From: Synechococcaceae bacterium WB4_1_0192
GTDB lineage: Bacteria; Cyanobacteriota; Cyanobacteriia; PCC-6307; Cyanobiaceae
Direction: 5' to 3'
DNA: 11,280 bases
Assembly (NCBI GenBank): GCA_009926195.1
Contig: RFPK01000039.1
Coordinates: 1-11,280 of the forward strand
The notes below the pieces were generated by a model. It saw only the letters and a list, made by a program, of their open reading frames with translations. It was not told the origin of the DNA and did not search any database. Both the position numbers and the translations under genes were made by a program. This document shows positions 1 through 7,021 of this stretch, in pieces. The first letter of the stretch is position 1. The number at the start of each line of letters is the position of its first letter.

Positions 1-265
1 CATAGCCCACATCCAGCTGGGGCGCCGTGCGCCAGAAGGTGCTGATCGCCAGAGCCGCATAGCCGTGCTGCGCCAGCCGCTCGGCAACGCTGCGCACCCA
101 GGCGTTCACACCGAACACCTCAGGCAGCACCAGCACGGCCGCCCGCGGGCGTACACCAACGGCCGGCCGGGCCCACCAGGCGGGCATGGTCCCTGGATGG
201 TCAGGAACGGGGATCGCGACCCAATCGGCCTGAGTCGGCGGTGTCGGAGCGGGGTCGCTGATCAC
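1..265 (-). CDS. Dienelactone hydrolase family protein, N-terminal part (cut by window edge)
   Basis: Partial alpha/beta-hydrolase of the dienelactone hydrolase family; the first 88 codons lie in the window and the rest runs off the left edge. Read on the minus strand the frame is open. It contains VLVLPEVFGVNAWVRSVAER at about residues 44-63, which resembles the first beta strand and following helix of this family, with the conserved Glu of the PEVFG motif. The stretch AQHGYAALAIS at 65-75 is also typical. The catalytic Cys/Asp/His lie further on and cannot be checked, so the substrate is unknown. I chose the GTG at 265 because it keeps a family-like N-terminal segment (DWVAIPVPDHPGTMPAW). 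ATG at 187 would remove it, and TTG codons further upstream are possible. It is divergent from the GntR regulator gene. Family assignment is fairly sure; function is not. Confidence 0.72.
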   Translation of the reverse strand, partial: MISDPAPTPPTQADWVAIPVPDHPGTMPAWWARPAVGVRPRAAVLVLPEVFGVNAWVRSVAERLAQHGYAALAISTFWRTAPQLDVGY

Positions 266-430
266 GATTCCGGGCAGACGAAGAGCTAGCCAGGGATGAT
301 CGCTCAACCCCGGGCGGGGTCTGATGCGGGCCAGTTGGCGGCACCGTCACACGTCCGTATGCCAACGCCACAATTGTCACCGGGCCCAAAGCTCCGTAAG
401 GTGACGCCCACAGCGTTGTGCCAATCCGGC
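266..430. promoter_or_regulatory. Divergent intergenic region with two inverted repeats (putative promoter/operator)
   Basis: About 165 bp separate the chosen starts of the divergent hydrolase and GntR genes. Seen directly: GTTGGC at 334-339 with GCCAAC at 361-366 (21-nt spacer), and GTCACC at 376-381 with GGTGAC at 400-405 (18-nt spacer). TTGTCA at 374-379 matches five of six bases of a -35 box; TAAGGT sits 17 nt later at 397-402 and is a poor -10 box. If it is used, transcription would start near 409, just ahead of the GTG at 431. GntR-type regulators commonly control their own promoter, so the repeats are candidate operators. This is inference; short repeats of this size also arise by chance in GC-rich DNA. 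An open frame continues upstream from 431 to ATG codons at 359 and 296, so part of this stretch could be coding. Confidence 0.3.
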
Positions 431-1420
431 GTGCGGTTCCACATCCAACAGGACAGCGACATTCCGGCATCGAGCCAGCTGTACAACCAGATCTGTTTCG
501 CGATCGCCGCCCGGCATTTCCCGCCAGGGCACCGATTGCCGAGCACGCGCCAGCTGGCGATGCAGACCGGTCTGCACCGCAACACGATCAGCAAGGTCTA
601 TCGCCAGCTCGAGAACGACGGCGTGGTGGAAGCGATGGCCGGCTCCGGCATCTACGTGCGCGATCAGCAGAACCCGCGCGAGATCAAACCACCGCCGGGC
701 CCACGGGGGCGCCCCTTGCCGGACATCGACCGGGAGGTGCGTCAGTGCGTCGATGGCCTGCTCAACGTGGGCTGCACCCTGCAACAGGCCCGCGATCTGC
801 TGACCCGCGAGATCGACTGGCGTCTGCGCTGCGGCGCCCGGGTGCTGGTCAGCACCCCCCGCGAGGACATCGGCGCCTCGATGCTGATCGCCGAGGAGCT
901 CAGCCCGCACCTGGACGTACAGGTGGAGGTGGTGCCGATGGAGGAACTGGAAGCGGTGCTCGAAAGCTCCAGCAACGGCACGGTGGTGACCAGCCGCTAC
1001 TTCCTGCAGCCCGTGGAGGAGATCGCCCGGCGCCACGGGGTGCGGGCCGTGCCGGTGGACCTCAACGACTTCCGCCAGGAGCTGGATCTGCTCAAGGACC
1101 TGCGGCCGGGCAGCTGCGTCGGCCTGGTGAGCATCAGCCCGGGCATCCTGCGGGCCGCCGAGGTGATCCTGCACAGCATGCGCGGCAATGAACTGCTGCT
1201 GATGACCGCCACGCCGGATGTGAGCAGCCGCCTGCTGGCCCTGCTGCGGGCCGCCAGCCACGTGCTCTGCGATCGGCCCAGCCTGCCGCTGGTGGAGCAG
1301 AGCCTGCGCCAGAACCGGGCCCAGCTGATGCGCCTGCCACAGGTGCACTGCGCCCAGAGCTATCTGGGTAGCGCCACCATCAACCTGCTGCGCAAGGAGA
1401 TCGGCCTGCTGGCGGCCTGA
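431..1420 (+). CDS. GntR-family transcriptional regulator with receptor-like C-terminal region
   Basis: DNA-binding regulator of 329 aa from the chosen start. Residues about 8-76 form a GntR winged helix: QLYNQICFAIAARHFPPGHR, then LPSTRQLAMQTGLHRNTISK as helix-turn-helix, then YRQLENDGVVEAMAGSGIYV as wing. Residues about 100-329 are not the aminotransferase domain of MocR types and not an obvious UTRA or FCD domain. They look like two alpha/beta lobes (ARVLVSTPREDIGASM; GTVVTSRYFLQPVEEIA; GSCVGLVSISPGILRAAEVI), which suggests ligand binding, but no effector can be named. I chose GTG 431 because the sequence from RFHIQQDSDIPAS onward matches the usual N-terminus of picocyanobacterial homologues as I recall them. 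The in-frame ATGs at 359 and 296 would add 24 or 45 low-complexity residues. No clear Shine-Dalgarno precedes any of these. cysE follows 20 bp after the stop, suggesting one operon. Confidence 0.85.
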   Translation: MRFHIQQDSDIPASSQLYNQICFAIAARHFPPGHRLPSTRQLAMQTGLHRNTISKVYRQLENDGVVEAMAGSGIYVRDQQNPREIKPPPGPRGRPLPDIDREVRQCVDGLLNVGCTLQQARDLLTREIDWRLRCGARVLVSTPREDIGASMLIAEELSPHLDVQVEVVPMEELEAVLESSSNGTVVTSRYFLQPVEEIARRHGVRAVPVDLNDFRQELDLLKDLRPGSCVGLVSISPGILRAAEVILHSMRGNELLLMTATPDVSSRLLALLRAASHVLCDRPSLPLVEQSLRQNRAQLMRLPQVHCAQSYLGSATINLLRKEIGLLAA

Positions 1421-1440
1421 CGACACGCCAGACTCCCCCG

Positions 1441-2205
1441 ATGCTCAAGGCCCTCCGCGCCGACCTGGCGCTCATCAAGGAGCGGGATCCGGCAGCGCGC
1501 AGCACGCTGGAGATCCTGCTCTGCTATCCAGGACTGCACGCCATCAGCCTGCACCGGCTCAGTCACCGGCTCTGGCAGCGACGCTGGCCACTCACCCCAC
1601 TCCTGGCACGACTGCTCAGCCAACTGGGCCGCTGGCTCACCGGCATCGAGATCCACCCGGGCGCTCGCATCGGCCAGGGCGTGTTCATCGACCACGGCAT
1701 GGGCGTCGTGATCGGCGAAACGGCCATCGTGGGTGACAACTGCCTGCTCTATCAGGGCGTGACCCTGGGGGGCACCGGCAAGGCCCATGGCAAACGCCAC
1801 CCCACCCTGGCCGACAACGTGGTGGTGGGGGCCGGCGCGAAGGTGCTGGGGGCGATCCAGGTGGGTCCGAACACCCGCATCGGCGCCGGTTCGGTGGTGC
1901 TGCGCGATGTGGAGGCCGACAGCACCGTGGTGGGCATTCCGGGCCGTGTGATCCACCAGAGCGGTGTGCGCATCGACCCTCTGGCCCACTCAGCCCTGCC
2001 GGATGCCGAGGCACGGGTGATCCGAAACCTGATGGAGCGGATCGATCAACTCGAAAGCGAACTGGCCCGCGCCCAGGCCTGCCTGCGCGAGCTGGCGGCG
2101 GGTCGGCCGCTGCACGAACCCTGCAGCGGCCAAGCCCAGAACCTCAAGGACCGGGAGATCCTGGAGTTCCTGGGCGAGGAGACGGGCCAGCCAGGCACCA
2201 GCTGA
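1441..2205 (+). CDS. cysE: Serine O-acetyltransferase
   Basis: Transfers acetyl from acetyl-CoA to L-serine, giving O-acetylserine, the carbon skeleton for cysteine; cytoplasmic. The protein is 254 aa. After a helical N-terminal region comes a left-handed beta-helix of hexapeptide repeats at about residues 70-172 (IHPGARIGQGVFIDHG, then VTLGGTGKAHGKRHPTL, then VGAGAKVLGAIQVG and IGAGSVVLRDV). His85 in the DHG motif and His120 in KRHP match the catalytic histidines of E. coli CysE (158 and 193). The N-terminal helical part is shorter than in E. coli (273 aa), as in the EpsC-like class. Residues about 188-221 look like a charged coiled coil. The C-terminus ends PGTS and lacks the terminal Ile that inserts into O-acetylserine sulfhydrylase in known cysteine synthase complexes. 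ATG 1441 begins MLKALRADL, a usual start, though no strong Shine-Dalgarno precedes it. It is probably co-transcribed with the GntR gene. Confidence 0.94.
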   Translation: MLKALRADLALIKERDPAARSTLEILLCYPGLHAISLHRLSHRLWQRRWPLTPLLARLLSQLGRWLTGIEIHPGARIGQGVFIDHGMGVVIGETAIVGDNCLLYQGVTLGGTGKAHGKRHPTLADNVVVGAGAKVLGAIQVGPNTRIGAGSVVLRDVEADSTVVGIPGRVIHQSGVRIDPLAHSALPDAEARVIRNLMERIDQLESELARAQACLRELAAGRPLHEPCSGQAQNLKDREILEFLGEETGQPGTS

Positions 2206-2224
2206 AGGCTGGAGCGGCTGGCTG
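2188..2224. terminator. Nested hairpin between convergent cysE and secA (possible terminator)
   Basis: The outer arms are CAGCCAG (2188-2194) and CTGGCTG (2218-2224). The inner hairpin is CCAGC (2198-2202), a 5-nt loop and GCTGG (2208-2212). The structure spans the cysE stop codon and most of the 27-bp gap before the secA stop. The convergent arrangement makes a shared terminator plausible. There is no T-tract on either strand, so it is not a canonical Rho-independent terminator. Confidence 0.3.
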
Positions 2225-2232
2225 AGTCTGTA

Positions 2233-5070
2233 TCAGGCCGAGGCGGTGGCGCCGGGTGCCGGCGCCGGCTGGAACATGAACATCGAGTAGATGACGTTGC
2301 GGCGCATCTGCGTCATCATCTCCAGGAACATGTCGTAGCCCTCGTTCTTGTATTCAATCAGCGGATCTTTCTGACCGTAGCCGCGCAGACCCACGGATTC
2401 ACGCAAGGCATCCATGGCCTGCAGATGTTCACGCCAGAGCGTGTCAATCTGCTGCAGAATAAAGAAGCGCTCAGCCTCGCGCATCAAGCCAGGGCGCTGC
2501 TGCTCGATCTGGCCCTCCTTGATGTCGTAAGCGTTGCGCAACTGCTCCTGCAGGAACGCCTTGAGCTCCTCGACGGAGAGACCACGCAGCTGAGCGGGCC
2601 TGAGGTCCTCCAGGAGATAGACGAACTCCTGAACCTTGCCGACGAGCCGATCAAGATCCCACTCCTCGGGCGGTAGATCCGGGTTGACATAGGCTTCAAC
2701 GATATCCTGCATCGTGCGCTCGCCGTAACCCACCACCTGGGCCTTGAGCTCGCGACCCTCCAGCACGCGCCGGCGCTCTGCATAGACCGCCTTGCGCTGG
2801 TTGTTCATCACCTCGTCGTACTCGAAAACCTGCTTCCGGATGTCGTAGTAGTACGTCTCCACCTTCTTCTGGGCGCCCTCAAGCGAGCGGGTGAGCATGC
2901 CGGATTCAATCGGCATGTCCTCCTCCACACGGAAGGCATTCATCAGACCGGCAACACGATCGCCACCAAAGATGCGCAGAAGGTTGTCTTCGAGGGACAG
3001 GAAGAAGCGGGTGGTACCCGGGTCGCCCTGGCGACCGGCACGACCGCGCAGCTGGTTGTCGACCCGACGCGATTCATGGCGCTCGGTGCCGATCACGTGC
3101 AGGCCGCCAGCCTCGCGCACCTGCTGTTCCTCCGTGTGGGTCACCGTCTCGTACTCCGCCTTGACGCGGGCGATCAGGGCACGCAGCTGCTGGATCTGTA
3201 GATCATCGGTGGGGGCTTTTTCAGCCGCCTGAGCGATGCGGTCCTCCAGCTCCAGCTGAGTCAGCTGGCGATCGCCCCAGGCCTTGACGAGATCCAGCAG
3301 CAGCTCCTGCAGCGACTGCTCCGTGGCGCCGCTGAGCGAGCAGGGATAGAGCTCGCGCACGGCCTTGGCTTCGGCCGACGATCCGGCGCCGGGACCCCGT
3401 CGCGGCGCGACGGGCCGGTGCTCATCCTCGGGACGCACCAGACGGGGCAGCAGCACCTCACGCAGCTTGAGGCGAGCCATGTAGTCGGCGTTGCCGCCAA
3501 GAATGATGTCGGTGCCGCGACCGGCCATGTTGGTGGCAATCGTGACGGCGCCGGAGCGGCCGGCCTGGGCCACGATCTCGGCCTCCCGCTCCACATTCTC
3601 GGGCTTGGCGTTGAGAAGGTTGTGGGGGATGGCCTGTTCGGCCAGCAGGCTGCTCAGCAGCTCGGACTTCTCGACGCTGGTGGTGCCCACCAGCACCGGC
3701 CGGCCCTGGCGGTGCACCTCGGCGGTTTCCAGCGCCACAGCCCGCCACTTGGCAGCCTCGTTTTTGTACACCTGATCGGTCCAGTCGGCCCGCGAACGCA
3801 CCCGGTTAGTCGGCACGATCGTGACTTCCAACTTATAGGTCTTCTCGAACTCCACCTCTTCCGTCTTGGCGGTACCGGTCATGCCGGCCAGGCGCGGATA
3901 GAGCAGGAAGAAGTTCTGATAAGTGATCGACGCAAGCGTCTGCGTTTCCGGCTGAATCGGCAGCCCCTCCTTGGCTTCGATCGCCTGATGCTGGCCGTCA
4001 CTCCAGCGCCGACCCGGCATGACGCGGCCCGTGAACTCATCGACGATCACGGCATCCTGACCGCGCACGATGTAGTTCACATCCTTGATGAACAACTCCT
4101 TGGCCTTCAGGGCGTTGTTGATGTAGTGAGCCCATGGATCCTGGGGATCAAACAGATCACTCACCCCCAGCAGCAGCTCAGCCTTGGCGTAGCCTTCATC
4201 GGTCAGGGTGCAGTTGCGCTGCTTCTCGTCGACCTCATAGTCGCCTTCGGGATCGATGCCGTCCTTACCCATTTCGGCGGCGCGCATCAGGGCTTGGGCC
4301 ACCTCGGCGGCCTTCTGGTATTTCTCCTGCGGGCGCTCGACCTGACCAGAGATAATCAGGGGTGTGCGGGCTTCATCGATCAGAATCGAGTCGACCTCGT
4401 CGATCACGCAGTAGTGAAACTGCCGCTGCACCACCTCGGCGATATCAGACGCCATGTTGTCGCGCAGGTAATCGAAACCCAGCTCTGAGTTGGTGGCGTA
4501 GGTGATGTCGCAGCCGTAGTTCTGGCGGCGGGTGGCGGGATCCATGTCCTGCTGAATCAAGCCCACCGACAGCCCGAGGAACCGGTGCACCTGACCCATC
4601 CACTCGGCGTCGCGGCGGGCCAGGTAGTCGTTGACCGTGACCACATGCACACCGCGGCCGGTGAGGGCATTGAGGTAGGCCGGCAGGGTGGCGACGAGGG
4701 TCTTGCCCTCGCCGGTCTTCATCTCGGCGATCTGGCCGTCGTGCAGCACCATGCCGCCGATCAGCTGCACGTCGAAGTGGCGCATGCCCAGCACGCGCTT
4801 ACCGGCCTCACGCACCACGGCAAAGGCCTGGGGCAGCAGCTCATCGAGCAGCTTGCGCTCCCGCTCCAGGGTGCTCTCCAGGCTCAGACCCCGGGCGCGA
4901 CAGTCGTCCTGCAGGCTGGTGAGCTTCTGGCGGAACTCAGTGGTGAGGTCGCGCAGCTCGTCATCGCTGAGGGCTGCGACCTCCTCCTCCAGCAGGCTGA
5001 TGTCGGAGACGATCGGCTGGTAGCGCTTCAGCTTGCGGGCATTGGGGTCACCCAGCAGCAGCTTGAGCAT
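2233..5070 (-). CDS. secA: Preprotein translocase ATPase subunit SecA
   Basis: Motor ATPase that drives unfolded preproteins through SecYEG in plasma and thylakoid membranes. The protein is 945 aa from ATG 5070 (MLKLLLGDPNARKLKRYQPI), the usual start of cyanobacterial SecA; the frame stays open 31 codons further upstream, but that part does not look like SecA. Seen in order: Walker A MKTGEGKT (117-124), Walker B DEVD (224-227) with IDEARTPLIISG, VDEFTGR (343-349), GMTGTAKTE (396-404), VGTTSVEKSE (461-470), NMAGRGTDIILGGNADY (514-530), GTERHESRRVDNQLRGRAGR (661-680) and the C-terminal helical wing. Between NADY and the HVIGTERHESRR motif lie about 125 residues, clearly more than in E. coli; I recall such an insertion in cyanobacterial and plastid SecA. 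The protein ends SMFMFQPAPAPGATASA with no cysteine-rich zinc-binding SecB/lipid-contact tail, again as in cyanobacteria. It stands alone, convergent with cysE and divergent from the acetyltransferase gene. The 110-bp gap upstream presumably holds both promoters, but I see no convincing -35/-10 pair there. Confidence 0.98.
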   Translation of the reverse strand: MLKLLLGDPNARKLKRYQPIVSDISLLEEEVAALSDDELRDLTTEFRQKLTSLQDDCRARGLSLESTLERERKLLDELLPQAFAVVREAGKRVLGMRHFDVQLIGGMVLHDGQIAEMKTGEGKTLVATLPAYLNALTGRGVHVVTVNDYLARRDAEWMGQVHRFLGLSVGLIQQDMDPATRRQNYGCDITYATNSELGFDYLRDNMASDIAEVVQRQFHYCVIDEVDSILIDEARTPLIISGQVERPQEKYQKAAEVAQALMRAAEMGKDGIDPEGDYEVDEKQRNCTLTDEGYAKAELLLGVSDLFDPQDPWAHYINNALKAKELFIKDVNYIVRGQDAVIVDEFTGRVMPGRRWSDGQHQAIEAKEGLPIQPETQTLASITYQNFFLLYPRLAGMTGTAKTEEVEFEKTYKLEVTIVPTNRVRSRADWTDQVYKNEAAKWRAVALETAEVHRQGRPVLVGTTSVEKSELLSSLLAEQAIPHNLLNAKPENVEREAEIVAQAGRSGAVTIATNMAGRGTDIILGGNADYMARLKLREVLLPRLVRPEDEHRPVAPRRGPGAGSSAEAKAVRELYPCSLSGATEQSLQELLLDLVKAWGDRQLTQLELEDRIAQAAEKAPTDDLQIQQLRALIARVKAEYETVTHTEEQQVREAGGLHVIGTERHESRRVDNQLRGRAGRQGDPGTTRFFLSLEDNLLRIFGGDRVAGLMNAFRVEEDMPIESGMLTRSLEGAQKKVETYYYDIRKQVFEYDEVMNNQRKAVYAERRRVLEGRELKAQVVGYGERTMQDIVEAYVNPDLPPEEWDLDRLVGKVQEFVYLLEDLRPAQLRGLSVEELKAFLQEQLRNAYDIKEGQIEQQRPGLMREAERFFILQQIDTLWREHLQAMDALRESVGLRGYGQKDPLIEYKNEGYDMFLEMMTQMRRNVIYSMFMFQPAPAPGATASA

Positions 5071-5180
5071 GGAAACGGCCAGATCGCAGTGGAGGCAGCC
5101 TACTGAGAGCGCCGGGCAACGCAGCCGGCGCACAGCCAGGCGCGAGGATCGGTACAGCAGCAACGGGATGGAGGAGCCCT

Positions 5181-5621
5181 GTGAGCGTCAGCCCGATCCG
5201 GTTGATCCGCCACCGCCACGGTGCAAGGCGGCTGCGCTGGTGGCCCGGCCAGCTGCGCCAGTTGCAGGCCCTGCTGGATGGGCACAGCTTCTGGGCACGG
5301 GAGCGCAGCGCCGCCCAGCTGCGACGGATGCTGGCAGGCAGTCAGGCGGTGGTGAGCGCCTGGCGCGGCGACCGGCTGGTGGGATTCGGCCGCGCCAGCA
5401 GTGATGGGATCTTCCGGGCCGTGCTCTGGGATGTGGTGGTGGCCGGCGATGAGCAGGGTCAGGGCCTGGGCCGGCGGCTGGTGGAAACCCTCCTGACTGA
5501 CCCGGCCCTGGTGGGCGTGGAACGGATCTATCTGATGACCACCAACAGCGCTGGCTTCTACACCCAGCTGGGCTTCGAGCCAGGCGGCACGCAGAAGCTG
5601 ATGGTCCGCAGACAGCAGTGA
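5181..5621 (+). CDS. GNAT-family N-acetyltransferase, small
   Basis: A 146-aa single-domain acetyltransferase of the GNAT fold. The acetyl-CoA pyrophosphate-binding loop is visible as QGQGLGRRL (residues 92-100), directly after the beta strand AVLWDVVVAGDE (80-91). The C-terminal YLMTTNSAGFYTQLGFEPGG (117-136) is the usual GNAT ending in which an FY-x-x-LGF segment follows strand 6. The middle SAWRGDRLVGFGRASSDG (59-76) is also typical. The substrate cannot be read from the sequence; this family includes protein, antibiotic and small-molecule acetyltransferases. Start GTG 5181 is supported by a strong Shine-Dalgarno, GGAGGAG at 5170-5176, one of the clearest in the window. It is divergent from secA with a 110-bp gap and has no partner gene. 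Confidence 0.9.
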   Translation: MSVSPIRLIRHRHGARRLRWWPGQLRQLQALLDGHSFWARERSAAQLRRMLAGSQAVVSAWRGDRLVGFGRASSDGIFRAVLWDVVVAGDEQGQGLGRRLVETLLTDPALVGVERIYLMTTNSAGFYTQLGFEPGGTQKLMVRRQQ

Positions 5622-5663
5622 ACGACGGAAAACGACACGCGACCAGGCGTGGATCAAGAAGTG

Positions 5664-5690
5664 TCAGGACAGTCCTGATCAGGACCTGTC
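5664..5690. repeat. Interlocking palindromes between the GNAT gene and tRNA-Gly
   Basis: Three copies of the same 7-mer, alternating in orientation, sit nearly end to end: TCAGGAC (5664-5670), GTCCTGA (5672-5678) and TCAGGAC (5679-5685). The result is a 14-bp perfect palindrome GTCCTGATCAGGAC (5672-5685), extended outward by GACA and TGTC arms with one extra base on the right side. On the minus strand it begins 9 nt past the tRNA-Gly 3' end and could fold into a stem of about 9 bp with one bulge and a GATC loop. There is no clean T-tract on either strand. It could be a terminator or processing structure shared by the convergent GNAT gene and tRNA, or a protein-binding site. Confidence 0.5.
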
Positions 5691-5698
5691 ATGAATCA

Positions 5699-5770
5699 AG
5701 CGGATGAAGAGATTCGAACTCTCGACCCTCTCCTTGGCAAGGAGATGCTCTACCACTGAGCTACATCCGC
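5699..5770 (-). tRNA. tRNA-Gly (anticodon GCC)
   Basis: A full cloverleaf reads on the minus strand. The acceptor stem GCGGATG/CATCCGC has 7 perfect pairs and the D stem is GCTC/GAGC with loop AGTGGTA. The anticodon stem TCTCC/GGAGA carries loop TTGCCAA, placing anticodon GCC at 5738-5736, which reads GGC and GGU. The T arm is GAGAG/CTCTT with loop TTCGAAT and one G-U pair. The base at 5699 gives a U discriminator, usual for bacterial tRNA-Gly. The CCA end is not encoded. No intron is present. It lies 98 bp downstream of rfbB in the same orientation. No clear own promoter is visible in that gap, so it may have a weak promoter or be read from upstream. Confidence 0.97.
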
Positions 5771-5799
5771 ACACCGGTCTGGCTGGAACCAGGTGGTGA

Positions 5800-5819
5800 G
5801 GTCGGCTGCGTCGCCGACC
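5800..5819 (-). terminator. GC-rich hairpin after rfbB, possible terminator of the rfb transcript
   Basis: A perfect 7-bp stem, GGTCGGC (5800-5806) and GCCGACC (5813-5819), encloses a 6-nt loop. It lies in the 98-bp gap between the rfbB stop and tRNA-Gly, both minus strand, about 50 nt past rfbB and 30 nt before the tRNA. No T-tract follows on the minus strand, so it is at best a non-canonical terminator; it might instead be a processing or pausing structure. The rest of the gap holds nothing I recognise. Confidence 0.35.
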
Positions 5820-5868
5820 AAATGAGCATGCACCATCGGGGTGCCGTCGGTCAAATCAGCGGGGGCGC

Positions 5869-7017
5869 TCAGGCCTGTGCTGCTGGTGGCTGCAGGATCC
5901 GGCCAATGCGCTCACCGCCGTAACCGGCCCGCTGCCGCACCGTGCCACACCAGTCCTGATGGGCGAGATACCAGCGCACGGTGTCCTCCAGGCCGACCTC
6001 GAAGCTGTGGCGCGGCTGCCAGCCCAGCTCGCTGCTGATGCGGCTGGGATCGATGGCATAGCGGCGGTCGTGGCCGGGGCGATCGGCCACGGGTGTGATC
6101 AGGCGGGCGTGGGGGGCGCCGCTGGGCTGCAGCTGGTCGAGCAGGGAGCAGATGGCCTCCACCACCTGCTTGTTGGTGCGCTCGCCATGGCCTCCCACGC
6201 AGTAGCTGCGGCCGAGCTCACCACGGGTGGCCGCCAGCAGCAACGCATCCACGTGGTCCTCCACGTAGAGCCAGTCGCGCACGTTGGCGCCATCGCCATA
6301 GAGGGGGATCGGCTCACCGGCGATGGCCTTGAGGATCACCACCGGGATCAGCTTCTCGGGGAACTGCCAGGGGCCGTAGTTGTTGGAGCAGTTGGTGAGC
6401 ACCACCGGCAGGCCATAGGTGTGATGCCAGGCGCTCACCAGGTGATCACTGGCGGCCTTGCTGGCCGAATAGGGGCTGCGCGGGTCGTAGGGCGTCGTTT
6501 CCGAGAAGCGACCGGTGGGGCCGAGGGAGCCGAACACCTCATCGGTGGAGATGTGGTGGAAGCGGAAGGCGGCGCGGCGCGGCTCCGGTAGAGCTTCCCA
6601 GTGGGCACGCACCGCCTGCAGCAGATGGAAGGTGCCGCCCACATTGCTATCGATGAAGGCGGCGGGGCCCTCGATCGAGCGATCCACGTGACTCTCGGCC
6701 GCCAGGTGCATCACCAGATCGGGATCGGCCTGGCGCACGGCCTCAGCGGTGGCAGCCGCATCGGTGAGATCCACCTGCAGCAGGGTGTGACGCTGCTCAG
6801 CCGCGGTGATCCCGGCAGCCGTGGGCGCGTCCCGGAGCACCGCTTCGATCCCGGTCAGATCACTGGCGTATCCAAGCTTGTCGAGATTGAAGACCAACGC
6901 CTCGCTCTCAAGCAGCAGGCGCCTGACCACAGCCCCACCGATGAAGCCGGCCCCGCCGGTGACCAGGATGCGGCGGCGATCGGCGATCAGCTGGGCAACG
7001 GAGGGGAAGGGGGCCAT
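5869..7017 (-). CDS. rfbB: dTDP-glucose 4,6-dehydratase
   Basis: Second enzyme of dTDP-L-rhamnose synthesis: converts dTDP-glucose to dTDP-4-keto-6-deoxyglucose using tightly bound NAD+. It is an extended short-chain dehydrogenase of 382 aa. Visible motifs are the Rossmann glycine motif GGAGFIG (21-27), HLAAESHVDRSI (104-115), the catalytic STDEVFG with Thr-Asp-Glu (157-163), YSASK with catalytic Tyr and Lys (183-187), and NNYGPWQFPEKLIP further on. RFSETTPYDPRSPYSASKA and LYGDGANVRDWLYVEDH are dehydratase signatures that separate it from GalE-type epimerases. The start ATG 7017 gives MAPFPSVAQLIADRRRILVT, about 15 residues before the first strand. The open frame continues far upstream but there overlaps rfbD in another frame and is not family-like. 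It is last in the rfbACDB order, with a 4-nt gap after the rfbD stop, so probably translationally coupled. Confidence 0.96.
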   Translation of the reverse strand: MAPFPSVAQLIADRRRILVTGGAGFIGGAVVRRLLLESEALVFNLDKLGYASDLTGIEAVLRDAPTAAGITAAEQRHTLLQVDLTDAAATAEAVRQADPDLVMHLAAESHVDRSIEGPAAFIDSNVGGTFHLLQAVRAHWEALPEPRRAAFRFHHISTDEVFGSLGPTGRFSETTPYDPRSPYSASKAASDHLVSAWHHTYGLPVVLTNCSNNYGPWQFPEKLIPVVILKAIAGEPIPLYGDGANVRDWLYVEDHVDALLLAATRGELGRSYCVGGHGERTNKQVVEAICSLLDQLQPSGAPHARLITPVADRPGHDRRYAIDPSRISSELGWQPRHSFEVGLEDTVRWYLAHQDWCGTVRQRAGYGGERIGRILQPPAAQA

Positions 7018-7021
7018 CGGA

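Noticed and set aside
296..430. Longer GntR start at ATG 296 or ATG 359
   Set aside because: The added 24-45 residues are low-complexity and unlike the family; the conserved protein begins at RFHIQQ. Not excluded, but less likely than GTG 431.
377..1426. Long minus-strand open frame of about 350 codons opposite the GntR gene
   Set aside because: Its Gln/His/Ala-rich translation is what a GC-rich coding strand gives in the opposite frame. It has no recognisable domain and fully overlaps a well-supported gene.
500..3275. GCGATCGC (HIP1-like) octamers at 500-507 and 3268-3275
   Set aside because: HIP1 is abundant in many cyanobacteria, but two copies in 11 kb of GC-rich DNA is not a clear excess over chance.
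3418..4488. Plus-strand open frame of about 356 codons inside secA
   Set aside because: It is antisense to a motif-complete SecA, has biased Leu/Gly/His composition and matches no family; a shadow of GC-rich coding sequence.
5699..5770. Attachment site formed by the tRNA-Gly 3' end
   Set aside because: I looked for a second copy of the tRNA 3' segment elsewhere in the window and found none, and no integrase gene is present.
5771..5868. Small plus-strand open frame (about 33 codons) starting near 5822
   Set aside because: It runs antisense into the 3' end of rfbB, has no Shine-Dalgarno and no recognisable sequence.
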